From positions 21,158 through 85,157 of the forward strand of contig JASANE010026648.1 of the NCBI GenBank assembly GCA_030248225.1: a stretch of 64,000 nt of DNA, read 5' to 3'. The translations under genes were made by a program, and so were the position numbers. A model generated the notes under the pieces. It was not told where the DNA came from and did no database searches. It saw nothing but the letters and a program-made list of their open reading frames with translations. The DNA is from Trileptium ribeirensis. Its lineage: Eukaryota > Nematoda > Enoplea > Enoplida > Thoracostomopsidae. Positions 24,201 through 36,000 of this stretch are shown here, piece by piece (the first letter of the stretch is position 1; each line of letters opens with the position of its first letter).

Positions 24201-27038
24201 GAATAGGATTGTTAGAGGGGTCACATTGAGTTTACTTGCGCATAACAAACAGCGCAAAACAATGCTACAGCTTGACAGCTGTAACCATAATGACCTGCCT
24301 CGCATGCTATTATCTTTCTTTGAATCTTGTAAATTACATCGCAGTTTATATTAGTTTCACAAATTTTTGCAGTTATTGCCAGTGAGACAGTAGCAACATA
24401 TTTTAAAACATACAGTTGAGCACTTTCATATTGTTCCTGTGAAGTTAACTGATAGATATTTTAATATTAATAATTATTTGCGTTTGTTTAACAAAATTTA
24501 ATGTTTTTGTTTTATATCGCTGAAGTTTATTTTAATGAAAATACATTAATTCATATGCAAAAGGTAAACATATTCAGAATCATATTCAGGCAAATTTTAC
24601 AATATTTATATAGAAAAGGTATCCTTTATATAGTAGAAAGCATACAGGTCTTTGTGCGCTGCGTGCATAACGCCCTCGAATATAGTTGTGTATAAACAAA
24701 GCGTTCACCGAAGTAGCCAGGAGCCATTCCGGCTAGGGTATCATTCTTACCTAGTTGCTATGTTCTTAGAAAGCCGCTAAAAAGTTATTTTTAACAAAAC
24801 AAAGAAATTGCTCTACATTACTGCCGGCACAACGCACCTATACATATAATTCGGTCATTTGTGTGACATAGTAGCAAAAAGTAAATAGGTTACAAACTAA
24901 TGTTCAATCTTCAGTTGGAAACAAACATTTGCGCTGTGTCGAAAATTTTTTAGGTATTTACGCTTCAAACTCAAAAAATTTCCACCCAAAACTTTGGTTG
25001 GGGATATATATTTGGTGGCTATACCCTTAAAGGCGTTACGTCGCCTGAAAAGAGACCGATTGTTAAGAATTGTATTGCATGATATCGTAAGAAGTGAGTC
25101 ATAACAGTATAAATACTACGCCTGACTACATGTCAGTCTCTTATCGTCGAGTGTTTCACAAACACAATAGGCAGTAAAGAGACGCATGGATTAGTTTAGA
25201 GCTAATTGCTGATCACCTACGAATTCCTTGGGGTGAAGAGATGTCTCAACATAAAACAGCAGGTATCCGCATAGCCTGTGCTTTCCGTATAAATAGAAAT
25301 GTGATCACAAGTATATATCCCATGGATTGTAACCATCTCGTAATACTTCAGGGCCGTCTAACTACAAAATGTCAAGCTTAACATGTTTGCGTATATGGAA
25401 TAATGTACTGAATAATTTTGTTTTTGACATGATCAGTTACAACGACAACATTTTAAACATAGATTATTTCATATGAAACATTTGACGCACACCGTATTAC
25501 GTTGGTACGCGAAATGCAGCTGCAGACTTTTATACTATACTCACCACACAAGGACTCCACAACAATATGCAAGCTTACAATGCACAGCTAATAATATGAC
25601 TTATAGCTGTTTCACTATAAAACCAAAGGATTGGATAAAATTTGTACCACAAAAAATAAAATTAGTGGGTCTTTAATGTACCGGCAAAGTTACTGGGGGC
25701 GTACAATTTATTAGCACACACGAATTTTCAAATTGCTGTGTAATTACTGTGTATTACGACAATAACCAAAAATTTGCTGTGTGTATCGAATTTAGCAGCA
25801 CCCACAACTTTTCAAGTTTGTGGGTGTTATGTAGCATTTACAAAATTTAAGGGAAATTTTTATCCTTCCTCTTCAGTTTTAAAGTGGTTGCTCTATTGCA
25901 ATAAAGGTAAAAGTAAGGTGACAAGTAAGTAAGACATTCGACAAGTAAGTGGAAAAAGTTCTCCATAATATTGCATTGCATGGGTTGCAGTGAAGTCAGT
26001 ATTTCGGCACATATAACATCAGAATGCGATCAGTTACAGATTGTATTTTTTGAATGGCCATAAACTGTCTTTGATATGGGATAAAATTTCGATTAAGTTC
26101 AACTAAATTTAAATTAACATTAACTGAGATTGGATTCAGTTTTAAGCTTTATCTTAGGTCAATCAGGGCCGAATAACACATCTTGTTTTTAGCTGAAAAC
26201 TTAAGCTCACAATTTGAAGCAAGACAATTTACCACGTTTTTCATTACAAAATACCTGAACGTCGATACGTTCAATTTTTACCTCAAATTTTGAGGTCAGA
26301 ATTCCATGAAATCTGGATCAAAATTTTGGCTCCAATTTTGATCTAAGATTGATATCAAACTATAAAAGCAAAAAGTTTGAAAGCATGAATGCACCTTTAC
26401 GTATATATTTAGATAAACAGGACATATTTTATGTCCCAGAAGCCAATAGTTACAGAGACACTTTGTACGTGAGGCCATAAATGGTGCAACCCGAACTAAT
26501 TTTCACTATTCGCAGGAATGTGTTCAACATTTTTGTGATTCGGAAGCTGGTATGGCATTGAACTTTCATGAATATCGATATATTTCCCAAACCACTACGG
26601 GTTTACCAGTGCTTTAGGCGATCACCTGACTAGCTAACATCACGGTAAACCCTTGTCCCTGTAGGTAATTTGCGTCAAGTCGCTGCAGTTTTGTTTATAT
26701 GCGTCAAAACTCACTGTTCTCCAACATGAGCATGCCAATCCGACGTACGATGCTTTTAAATGCTCATTATCTGTTATTCCAGCTACATTTTCATTCAAGT
26801 AGAATTATTTTAGCTAATTGTACGTTAGTATTACAATTCGAAAAATTATCGTTTGATGAAATTAATCTAGAAAAATTTTTTACTTATTTTTAGTGTATTT
26901 AGACTTAAACTACTTAATGAAGTGGGATTTACTCATTCATTCTGAATACCTGTTGTATATATCAGAAAATAGTAGTATAGGTATTTCTTTGCTTCAGTTT
27001 GTAACACCTTAATACGGTTATTGGACTATTTATTACTG
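21264..27038. other. AT-rich stretch, no gene assembled
   Basis: Mostly short chance frames. A hairpin with cacccacaa/ttgtgggtg arms lies at 25799-25829. The plus frame at 23447-23644 follows an attttacag acceptor and could be a terminal exon, but nothing upstream joins to it. Confidence 0.3.
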
Positions 27039-27295
27039 CAAAATTTGCCGTCGGACAAATCGTCGCCGGACATATTGTCGCCTGGGTAATTTGTGGTCTG
27101 GACAATTTGTCGCCAAGACAATTGGTTGTCTGGAAAATTTGCTGCCGGTACAATTTGAAGCCAGCACAATTTGTCGCCTGTATAATTTTTCGTCCGGATC
27201 ATTTATCGCATGAATACTTTCTCGCCAGGAAAATTTTTCGCTTGTTCAAATGGTCGCCATGATGACTGAGAAAATGAAAAATTTATCGCCTGGAA
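27039..27295. repeat. Degenerate ~20-bp minisatellite
   Basis: About a dozen loosely conserved units on the theme aatttgtcgcc.ggaca (for example gacaatttgtcgccaagaca and gtacaatttgaagccagcac). The reverse strand reads as a repeating T-I-C-P peptide, which is a by-product of the repeat. Confidence 0.75.
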
Positions 27296-27486
27296 TGTGG
27301 TATTATGTCCAGCATACCTTAGTACCAATTTAATGCCGCATAATGAACCGTTTGTATAACAAACCCTTTTTAGTCGAATTCCTGAGTAGTTCCGAGTGAA
27401 AAAAGCGATATGATAACGCAAACTATTGATATAATATATGATTAACCAATATGCCGTGTTCTTATTGGATATATGCGAGAATAGCC

Positions 27487-28698
27487 TTATCGCTTTGTCT
27501 CAGGTTGCCACAACTATGAAATAAGTTTTATTTTATATGATAATGGTTCTTAAGGGTACAGATAATATTGTGCATATGGTTTTAACCCAATTGAATTCAA
27601 GTTGAGGAAAAAAGGCTGTTTACCGAGTTTCGTAGAACTGGTTTTATTATAATACAAATAATATTATATTGAAATTATCAATTTCGCGACAACGTCATCA
27701 TGTCCAATAAAGCTCATCATTCCTATCAAAAATTTGAGTCAACCACTGCAACAACGCCAAGGTTTATCGAAACAACCACCACAGTCGCACCTCTCACCCC
27801 ACAGCTGATCCTACAGACGAATCCTGCGTCTCGAAGATCGAAGGTGGCTCCTACCGTTGAGAAATACCACATGGTTTGTTGTGTAAATAATTTGGCTTAA
27901 TTACAGAGAACATTTTTTATTCATAGGGTTGTGAGTTCGTGTAATGCTTTGCCGGAAGGTATTTGCTGGTTCCGTATCGCAGTGTAGTATCGCAGTATCG
28001 CTCGACTCACAAGGATCAACCTGCTGTTACATAAGGTGCTTTGCGTTGTTAATTCAGTGCTGGCTCCATGTTACTCCTCATGGATGGAATATTTTCGGGT
28101 CTTCAATAAAATGGCTATGAAGACCGCGCACCAGTTAGTTACAACGAAATTTGTTATTATTGTTGCTAGCGTTTACCTCGCTACCGATTTGAACAGCACA
28201 GACAGACGACTGTGCGGATTGTTTGAAATTGTTAATAGCAGCCGCAGCTTGGTCAGTAGCAACAATGAGTTTTCGATACCTTTTGATACCAGAGAGAATA
28301 ATGACAAGCGTTTGGAGACCCTGTCGTTGTTGTCGGAGTCGTCCGAAGCTGAGCTTGAGTTAGGCGAGTGAAGACATTTTCAATGACTGCGACCGAATGA
28401 GACTGTGGAGGTTGTTTCGATAGTCCTTGGGTTGTTGCAGTGGTTGACTCATATATTTGATTATAACGAATGATGTGCTTTATTGGAGGGCCTTGACGTT
28501 GTCGCAATGTTGATAATTTCGCTATAATTATTCTATTATTATATAACCAGTTTTACGAACTTCGGTAAGCAGCCTTAGTTCTTCAACCTGAATTTTGATT
28601 GGGTTAAAACCATATGCTCAATGTAGTCTCCACCCTTAAGAATTCTCAACAATAACATGTATATTTCATAGAGGTAGTGACCTCATATAAGGCGATAA
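27487..28698. mobile_element. 1.2-kb element with ~305-bp inverted arms and a central ORF
   Basis: The left arm (27487 to about 27790) and right arm (about 28393 to 28698) are inverted copies: ttatcgc, ctatgaaata, cttaagggt, catatggttttaacccaat, gaaattatcaa, gcgacaacgtca and gagtcaaccactgcaacaac all recur in reverse complement in the same order. About 600 bp of spacer holds a 95-codon ORF (28084-28371). The layout fits a TIR or foldback DNA transposon carrying a small gene, or a palindromic duplication. No clear target duplication was seen. Confidence 0.7.
28084..28371 (+). CDS. Small putative secreted protein in the spacer of the inverted-repeat element
   Basis: A 95-residue frame from ATG at 28084 to TGA, with balanced codon use unlike its AT-rich surroundings. 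Met12 starts a good signal peptide: a basic start, a hydrophobic core FVIIVASVYLA and a likely cut after A33 (Y-L-A/T). The mature ~62 residues are charged and Ser-rich with one Cys (DRRLCG) and an acidic end (EAELELGE). I do not recognise the family. It could also be a first exon, since GGCGA|GTGAAG near the stop resembles a weak donor. Its place exactly between the inverted arms suggests cargo of that element, but the frame could be chance. Confidence 0.35.
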   Translation: MEYFRVFNKMAMKTAHQLVTTKFVIIVASVYLATDLNSTDRRLCGLFEIVNSSRSLVSSNNEFSIPFDTRENNDKRLETLSLLSESSEAELELGE

Positions 28699-30007
28699 CA
28701 ATGTTCGAGCATGTTGAACTTTGTCGTAGTATCTTAATTCTGACGGCTTTCCTAATACTACATAAATATCAAATATTTTTGCTTACAATTTATCCATAGG
28801 AATTGTGACATGGCCACTCATCCACAAAAGTAGGCAATTCCAAGCAATCTTCCTCGTCCATTCGGAAAAAATCAATATATCATGAACAGTTTTATTAAAA
28901 ATCCATGAAAAAATTTTATAGAAAAGCGGGATACTCGGTCATATTAATGAACTTTTTTACCTATTCTTCGGTCTGGCCGCGTTTGAGACTCCCAAGCAGC
29001 GCTGGGTATCTCAAAGTTTCTTGAAGCGTACAAGATATTACTTGACCAACAGCCAATGAGATTTTCAACAATTAGAGCCATCAATGATTGTTACGCACCC
29101 CTTAATGTCACTTGTTATTGATAACCTCAATGCGGGTGCTCGTCAAGATAACGTTGAAATGTAACCGAGACCGCCTCCGGAGAACCTTAGAGATATCTCC
29201 TGCAATCCGCGGCGCCATTCCGAATAACGCGAATTCACCGGATAAGTTAAAGCACAAAGTATGGCTTAGCACCACGATACGTTCCCAGAATTTTTGATGG
29301 ACGCTTAGTGTTAGTATCCATATAACACATTTTCATACACTATCAGTAAAATAGTACCAGTTAAACATTAAAACGGATTAAGGAACTTAATATTCTTAAC
29401 AACGACTAAGTCCCATTTAAAAAATAAAGCAGACCCATCATTTTCAGTACATATTGAATTTTTTAGGTAAAACATATTTATTACAAATCATTTATAGAAG
29501 ACATATTTACAAGCCATTTGTACTTCAAAGGTAAATAGTCCAAGGTTACATAAATATAATTAATGTTTGTAATTATAAATTTTCCGATGCTTGTAGCATG
29601 CAGGTATAATTTTTCGTCGTATATAAACGTCGTTTAGCGATGTTTCAAGGTCTTGCGCTTGATTCTTAATAAATACAAAATTTTGTAACCGTTAGTTTGG
29701 AAATCTTCGGTGTTTTATGGACTATCAAACATTTAAATTCGTGCGCTGTTGGTGGGTCACTTTGAAGTGTTCTACTCCACTTAGAAATAGAAGTATACGC
29801 ACAAGTAGAATGCCATGATAGGTATTTTACACATCACACAATCCCCAAATTATAGTTACAGCTTCAAAATCCGCCGTTCTCAACATCTATTTTTTTAGAA
29901 ATATGATGTATGTATATGTTCAAGAAATTACACAGCTAGTTGATTGGTCCCACGATGAATGGCAGGCATATTAATTGCTTGTGATCTTGTAAGAGTCTTC
30001 ATATTAA
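28699..30007. other. No supported gene
   Basis: A GC-richer patch at 29112-29297 has an open frame but no splice partners or recognisable motif. The rest is AT-rich intergenic sequence upstream of gene D. Confidence 0.3.
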
Positions 30008-32593
30008 ATGGGCGTGATTTTATATAAGGGTCTTTTTCGACCGCTAAAAATAATTATGATGTTTGAGGCCAAGGTAACGTTGAGGTTCCTAAGTGTAATC
30101 CATGGCATGCGGTTCTCGATATAGTAAGCCTTAGGCTTAGCCTTAGGCTAAGCTTAGGTCCTTATATGAGACATACACTAAGTTTAAGTCTAACTTGGGG
30201 GGCTACCGCCTCCGAATAATATAATCCTTCACCCCCTCCATGCCGCTGCAACCTGGGCTTTTTGCAAGGATATAACGAAGCGCCACTCAGGATTAGCTGA
30301 ACCAGATTTTTTTCCATCGTGAAACCATAAGTTGCGGGTCAGAACGGAAGTTGAGGACGACAGCGCAAACGTGGGGACTATACCTCCGCCCTCACCCGCA
30401 AAAAGTGTGAAAATGAAGGAATCCTATAGTGCGCACATCCTGCAACATATACCTAATGTAGTGTGGTTGTCGCGCTTTTCTTCAAAGGTACATAATGAAC
30501 ACTTGATATTATAGAATCCTCATATGAACTCTTCGTTTGTACATGTGACTGCTAATCAATCCCCGAGCGTTTGGTTCCTAATACCAAAACGAGGAGAAAC
30601 TCGGTAGAAGGGAAATAAAACTTATAAGATGTAACAGGCGTGTAGTTGCTTGTCAAATTTTTCTGTGTCTTGACTGCTTTAAACCCGGAGATTGATGTTG
30701 GGCTGACAAAACCTGAGAAAATACAAATCCTGGGTGAGTTTTGCAAATTCGCTACCGGCTGCGAATACCCTTACCCTCCAGGGTTGAAAACTGAAATAAA
30801 GAGAAACTGTTGCTTTTGTTGTTTATATGCTGCATATGTGAATAGAATGACTCCATGTTAGTTAAACATTGTTCCGGAATAGAAGCAAGCCTCAAAATGA
30901 GTTCGCATTCCAAGAAAAGACCACAGGCTAACTTACTGATGTTTCATGAAGTTGGACATTTAATATACTTCTAGCGGTGGGGTCTGCCCAATATGTTAGA
31001 ACTGGGATTTCTATTAGCGTTTTATTGGTAAGATTATATACTTAACCAATCCAGCCAACGGTCAAAAGCAAGCTTTTGGTATTGGTAAAAGTGCATAATA
31101 ACAATTCAACGCAGCAAATATATTAATACTGAATTTCCTAGGCCTACTCTATGGTATTTGGGTTATAATGTAACCACAGTATTGCAGCTTAGAACTCGTG
31201 GTAATTCAATTTTTGTTATCTTGAAATTTGATTGTAAACCGAACATATCCTGTTTCGTTCTTGAAATAAGTGGTCGATGAGTTTCGCCTGTTAAATATAT
31301 TTTCACATCTGGTGAACCTTTGTGATTTTATAAAATACGCAATGGTATGTATACAAAGCGTTACAGAGATACCAAAACAAAACTCTGGTGTTATACCTGA
31401 CTCTCTGTCCAAACGCGCAGACGGGAATAATTTTTTGTGGGACAAAGCCTTTCATAGTATGCCTAGTATACCTCACGGCCGGAAATGTGTTAAACGAAAC
31501 AAACCACGTCACAAATTGGTAAGGGTATATATTTAGTATATGTTTTTGTAACATAAAATATTTTACTGCATAATTTTTACATAATATATACACAAAAAAT
31601 TTATAGTTAAAATTTAAAGGTGTGTTAAATTTTGAAGCATGGTGACTTGCCATATTTTTCCATTAGAAATTAGTGAAATATTCATTCCATTTTGAACAAA
31701 TTTTGAAATCAGAATTTTCCAAATTTTATTCCTTGACACTGATTGAGTGAAGTTATAAGAAAAGTGATTACCCGTTGAAATTTACAAAAAAATGCAATAA
31801 ATCTTTTCAAATTTTGACCAAAATTTCAACTTAAAATTTGGTCCAAATTTGACCAAAGTTTAAGTTAAAAATTTATTATTTGACGTGTGAACACCTTTTA
31901 ACTTTATTAATAACAAATCCAGTACATGTTCGAAAAATCGCAGTGATACTACATCATTTCTGAGGCAACAACATATTCTCTGCCAACACACATACGATAT
32001 TCCCGCATACGTCTTAGGGTAACAATAATGTTCCGCACGTATCCACAAAATTTTGAAATGAACATAGTAAATTTCTGAAATGGCAATCATTCATAAAATT
32101 CTAAAATGCATCACAAAATTCTGATATTATTGCGGATTCTGATATACCATAAAATTTTGAATGATCATGAAATTCTTAAGTGACAACCATAAAGTTCTTA
32201 GATGGACATCAGGAATTATGAAATGATTATCGCAAAATTCTGAAATGACCATCATAAAATTCTGAAATGATCACCACTATTAAATTCTGAAGTTACAATT
32301 AAAAATTCTGCAGTTACCACAAAATTTACCTAATGGCTATCACAGATTTCTGATGTGTTTTTAGTATGTATTTGCATAATGCTGTGGTTTATCTATGAGA
32401 TATCGTTCAAGGAAGTCATATTAGCTTACATTGCGATTAATCTATGAGAGATCGCTAATATTGCAACAACTTTCTGAACGAACTGATACTTTTGTCATTT
32501 TAATGATCATTTTAGTCAACAAAGCTGGTTCCTGCAGTACGCGCACCACGCCTGTTTATATCTTTATCGGCCGTCTATCGTCCAATTGTCTAA
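30008..32593 (+). CDS. Gene D: five-exon gene of unknown function (~164 aa)
   Basis: Model: 30008-30073, 30332-30487, 30691-30733, 31367-31518, 32516-32593. Exon joins have phases 0, 0, 1, 0 and all agree, giving 165 codons with the stop. Donors are AAG|GTAACG, AAG|GTACAT, CTGG|GTGAGT and TTG|GTAAGG. Acceptors vary in quality; the best is the T-rich one before 32516. The start ATG at 30008 follows an in-frame TAA. The product has a hydrophobic amphipathic N-terminus (MGVILYKGLFRPLKIIMMF), an acidic Pro-rich section, and a basic section with GRKCVKRNKPRHKL. No known family is recognised. Exon 3 can also read on to a stop at 30861 through a Cys-rich tail (CCFCC), a possible intron-retention end. 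The gene lies 127 bp upstream of gene A on the same strand. Exon 4 ends in phase 0 and could in principle join gene A exon 3, so D and A may be alternative 5' parts of one locus. Confidence 0.5.
30332..30487 (+). CDS. Gene D exon 2
   Basis: Fifty-two codons, phase 0 in and out, ending TCAAAG|GTACAT. The peptide (EVEDDSANVG, IPPPSPAK, HIPNVVWLSRFSSK) has a balanced composition unlike chance AT-rich frames. Confidence 0.55.
31367..31518 (+). CDS. Gene D exon 4
   Basis: Enters in phase 1 after gcgttacag and leaves in phase 0 at CACAAATTG|GTAAGG. It encodes SGVIPDSLSKRADG, then FLWDKAF, then a basic end GRKCVKRNKPRHKL that resembles the basic end of gene A exon 1. This is the best supported exon of gene D. 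Confidence 0.6.
32045..32350. repeat. Degenerate ~25-bp AT-rich minisatellite
   Basis: Many loose units on the theme ataaaattctgaaatgacca. If gene D is real, the array lies inside its last intron. Confidence 0.7.
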
Positions 32594-32720
32594 TGCACGA
32601 TGCGCTGTTTAAGAGTATGGACTTTTGTTATGAGAAAATCTCCACTCAAAAACGACTAAAATTATATTCATCAATGCAATTCTTAATAATACAAGTAATT
32701 TAGAATAATTGTAGGTAGCT

Positions 32721-33012
32721 ATGGATGTATTACGGTTTATATGTAACAATAATTATATGTCAAATTTAATATTTTTTACCGCTATAACTGTGTTTTTAAA
32801 CATTGATGAAATATCGTCCAACAGATCATCGTCATCATTCAATGGGTCTCAAAAATCTAAAAGTCTAGCATACCGTAGCGATAGCGGCAAAGACCAGCGT
32901 GTTTGGACGCCATGGGAAGAAAGACAAATCTCCAAATGCAAACGTGAAAGGCGACGGCGTGGAAAATTGCTTAAAAAATTTTATTTACTACCAAAACATC
33001 ATTTTAAATGTG
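32721..33012 (+). CDS. Gene A exon 1: signal peptide and polybasic propeptide site
   Basis: Ninety-seven codons plus one base, ending AAATGTG|GTAAGT. An in-frame TAG nine bases before ATG 32721 supports a start here; Met13 is an alternative start that shortens the signal peptide. It encodes the hydrophobic N-terminus, a Ser-rich stretch with two sequons, RVWTPWEERQ, and RERRRR at residues 75-80. Confidence 0.8.
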
Positions 33013-36000
33013 GTAAGTTGTCATATTCTTTCGTCCATTGGTATTTTGTGATTTATGTAGCATATACAAAATTATATTTCATAGTTTGAGTTAATATTTG
33101 GACGTAGCAGATTGGAATTCTACGTAGACTATCGAAACCTAATTTTCTATATATACTTAAACTCAGAATATAGGATTTCGAGAAATGTGAAGCTGTAAAA
33201 AAGTAGTACATTATCTGCTAAGTCAGACGTTTTATTTGTGTTTACGGAGATGAATATTCGTAAACACGGAGGCAATAGTTAACTTGATATTTTTTAAACG
33301 ATATGCTAAATTGGTTTGAATACAAAACGGAAACGCAGACGTTGGTGTTTTTATCAAATAGCTAGGTTTATATAATGTGCCTATGTATCAAACAATATGC
33401 GTTTACATATATTTCAGAGTTAACGCCCGTTACAAAATTATTTGTCATCGTCCAGAACTTGGATTTCGCCATACCAACTTGGTTACAAATTTCAACTTAG
33501 GATTTATCTACAGTAGTAGTATTAGTGGAGTGCGCCCTTTCGTCAACAAGTAGATCAAAATGCCCTGACATATTAAAACGCAACTAAATTTTGTCATTAA
33601 GATCTATACGATGCAATGATTGGTAAAATAAGAAACTGTATTGTTAGCCTAAATTGGTATGAACGTTATTTATAACATAACAATCTTAATGCCGTTATAC
33701 ATTAGTGCACATGTCCGAACGTAATATATGTTTGCACTTATCATTATTGAATTTATCTTTAAGCGGAGCTATAAAAATTCCCTATTCACGCCGAAGTCTG
33801 CTACAAGTAATAGTTGTAGCATAGCCAGCGTGCGTTAAAAAATTTGTACACATAGTTGTGACGAGTTGAAACGTGTGCGATACCACAATTTTGACCGTGA
33901 AACTCAACACATGCATGAGTACAAGTTATGTTCACTATCTATTTAGTCTGACCATGCTCGGCCAATCTCTTTCAAAAATACATGAACTCTAAATACTAAT
34001 GTTACTAATTCGGCATTATAAATGCAAATATTTTAACGAAACTTATCAACGTAACCCTGTGGTGCGTTTGATATTTTACCTTACTTACGAAGAAGGGCGA
34101 TATCATAACTCGATGGTTTGCTGTGACCGTTGGGTTCAGCGTCTCTGTTCATTATTGGCTAACTAGTACAACGTATGACTAATACATACATAGATTGTAC
34201 CGGACAGCTAATAAATTCGTTTTATGTATAATCATTCATTTTTGCACCTTATATCAAATCGGATTGTTCATTACGAAGGGCCCGACGATAAAAGCTAGAT
34301 TTAGTCTACTTCTAGCACCAAAAATTTTTTCACCGTATTTCAGAGTCAAGTTTAGAACCAGCATGAAGCCAATAGTATCCAACCGCAGCAGAAGTCTTGA
34401 ACCGTAGAAGACTATGATCACAGTGAAATTTTCAACCAAATAAAACCAAATATGTCGGGTCCATAATGGATACAAGCATAATATACACCAAAAGTGATCG
34501 AAAATAATGGTTTTGTTTATCCATTCCACAGTTTCAACGATATTGGGAAAAGATCGGGTATATAATATACATTATAACATACACAGAAAACATTGCATGT
34601 TATCGGTTCTATATCCCAAATGTCGAGATATTCATGTCACCGGTAACTGTCAAATTTTTTATGACATGTCTTTAAATATTACTACGTTATGAACAAAAAC
34701 GACAAAATTCTGCCTAGTTTTGGCCTACAAGTTGGAGCTATATTCCCTGCTCTCGAAAAAGTAGGCATACATATAAATGATTTTAACCAATATACGCTGA
34801 TGTTTGGAAGTAATCAATGGTAAAACAATTATGGCATTCGCCCCCGCCATCTGTTTCTGAGCTATAACCGTAATTGTAATAAACCTGTGCCTTAATGCAG
34901 GACAAAATAACACAAATAATCCATCTTAGCAATGAAAAAGAAATCTGAACGTTTGCACTTTGTGTGGTACTTGTTTGAAAAAGCTCTTGGTCTCAACATA
35001 TAGGCTCTATAAGGTCCAGTATATATACGAATATTTGCGGATATCCACTGATCATAGCGCCTAAAAATTTCAAACGTTCGAATACTCTGAACAAATAATA
35101 ATTGTAGCTACACAATGGCTTAATCTTAATGCTGTAAAGAGAATATATTTATTTAGTAAAATAATGCTAAATTTACCCGATGTTTAGTCATAAATTACGG
35201 TTAAATTTAGTACTATATTATTATACAGATTTTGAACTTTTGTGTTTATCATTTATTATGCTGAATGTACACGTAAGCGTATGCGTATATATACATATAC
35301 AAACGCTTATATGACTTTACCCTAGGTGATACCAAACTTTAATTCGACAAACAGAAGGTGTGCGCTCTCAAATTTCAAGTTCTTTAAATCTAAACGTTCT
35401 TACCAGTAGCATTCAAAGTTGAACATCACCTAGCAATCATGAAAAGATTGCGACACATGCTACTTCAAGCAAGATTCACTGTAAAACAGGCTAGATTATA
35501 ATCAGTAGTTGTAAATTTTTCTGCTAATGATCGATGATCCTGTGTTATAGTAACTGCAAACGCAAGCTATCTGTAATGTTTTACTATATATTGCTAATAA
35601 CCATCGGCAAACATTATTAAAAGCATTTATTTGTATGTCTCCTTTATCATGAACAAAGGTTAATGAACTACCAGTTTTAGGCACAAATCAACTCGAATTT
35701 TGTTGTTTTCGTCCTATAACATGGTGACCACTAACGTGCTTTGATAAAATTTTCACAATACAGGTAATCTGATCTATCACAACTGCAGGCCAATTATCCA
35801 ACCAATGCCCCATTTAACAACTGAATAAGAGAGCAAAAGAAACAAGTTTTGCGTCATCATCACGTTGGAATTGTGGTTGTTGCTAGATTTTGAATATGAC
35901 TGTGATATTTGGGTTAAATTTGGGCAGTACATCTACCTGTAATCTGCATATTATATCATTTATATTTTTTAACATCGTACAAACTGCGAAATAGATAGTA

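Noticed and set aside
28253..28507. Minus-strand 84-codon ORF
   Set aside because: It crosses from the spacer into the right inverted arm, and the same Ser-Thr-Ala-Thr-Thr peptide appears from the left arm, so it is repeat-derived.
30129..30157. TTAGGC-like words as a nematode-type telomeric tract
   Set aside because: Units are in mixed orientation and form a short palindromic cluster, not a tandem tract.
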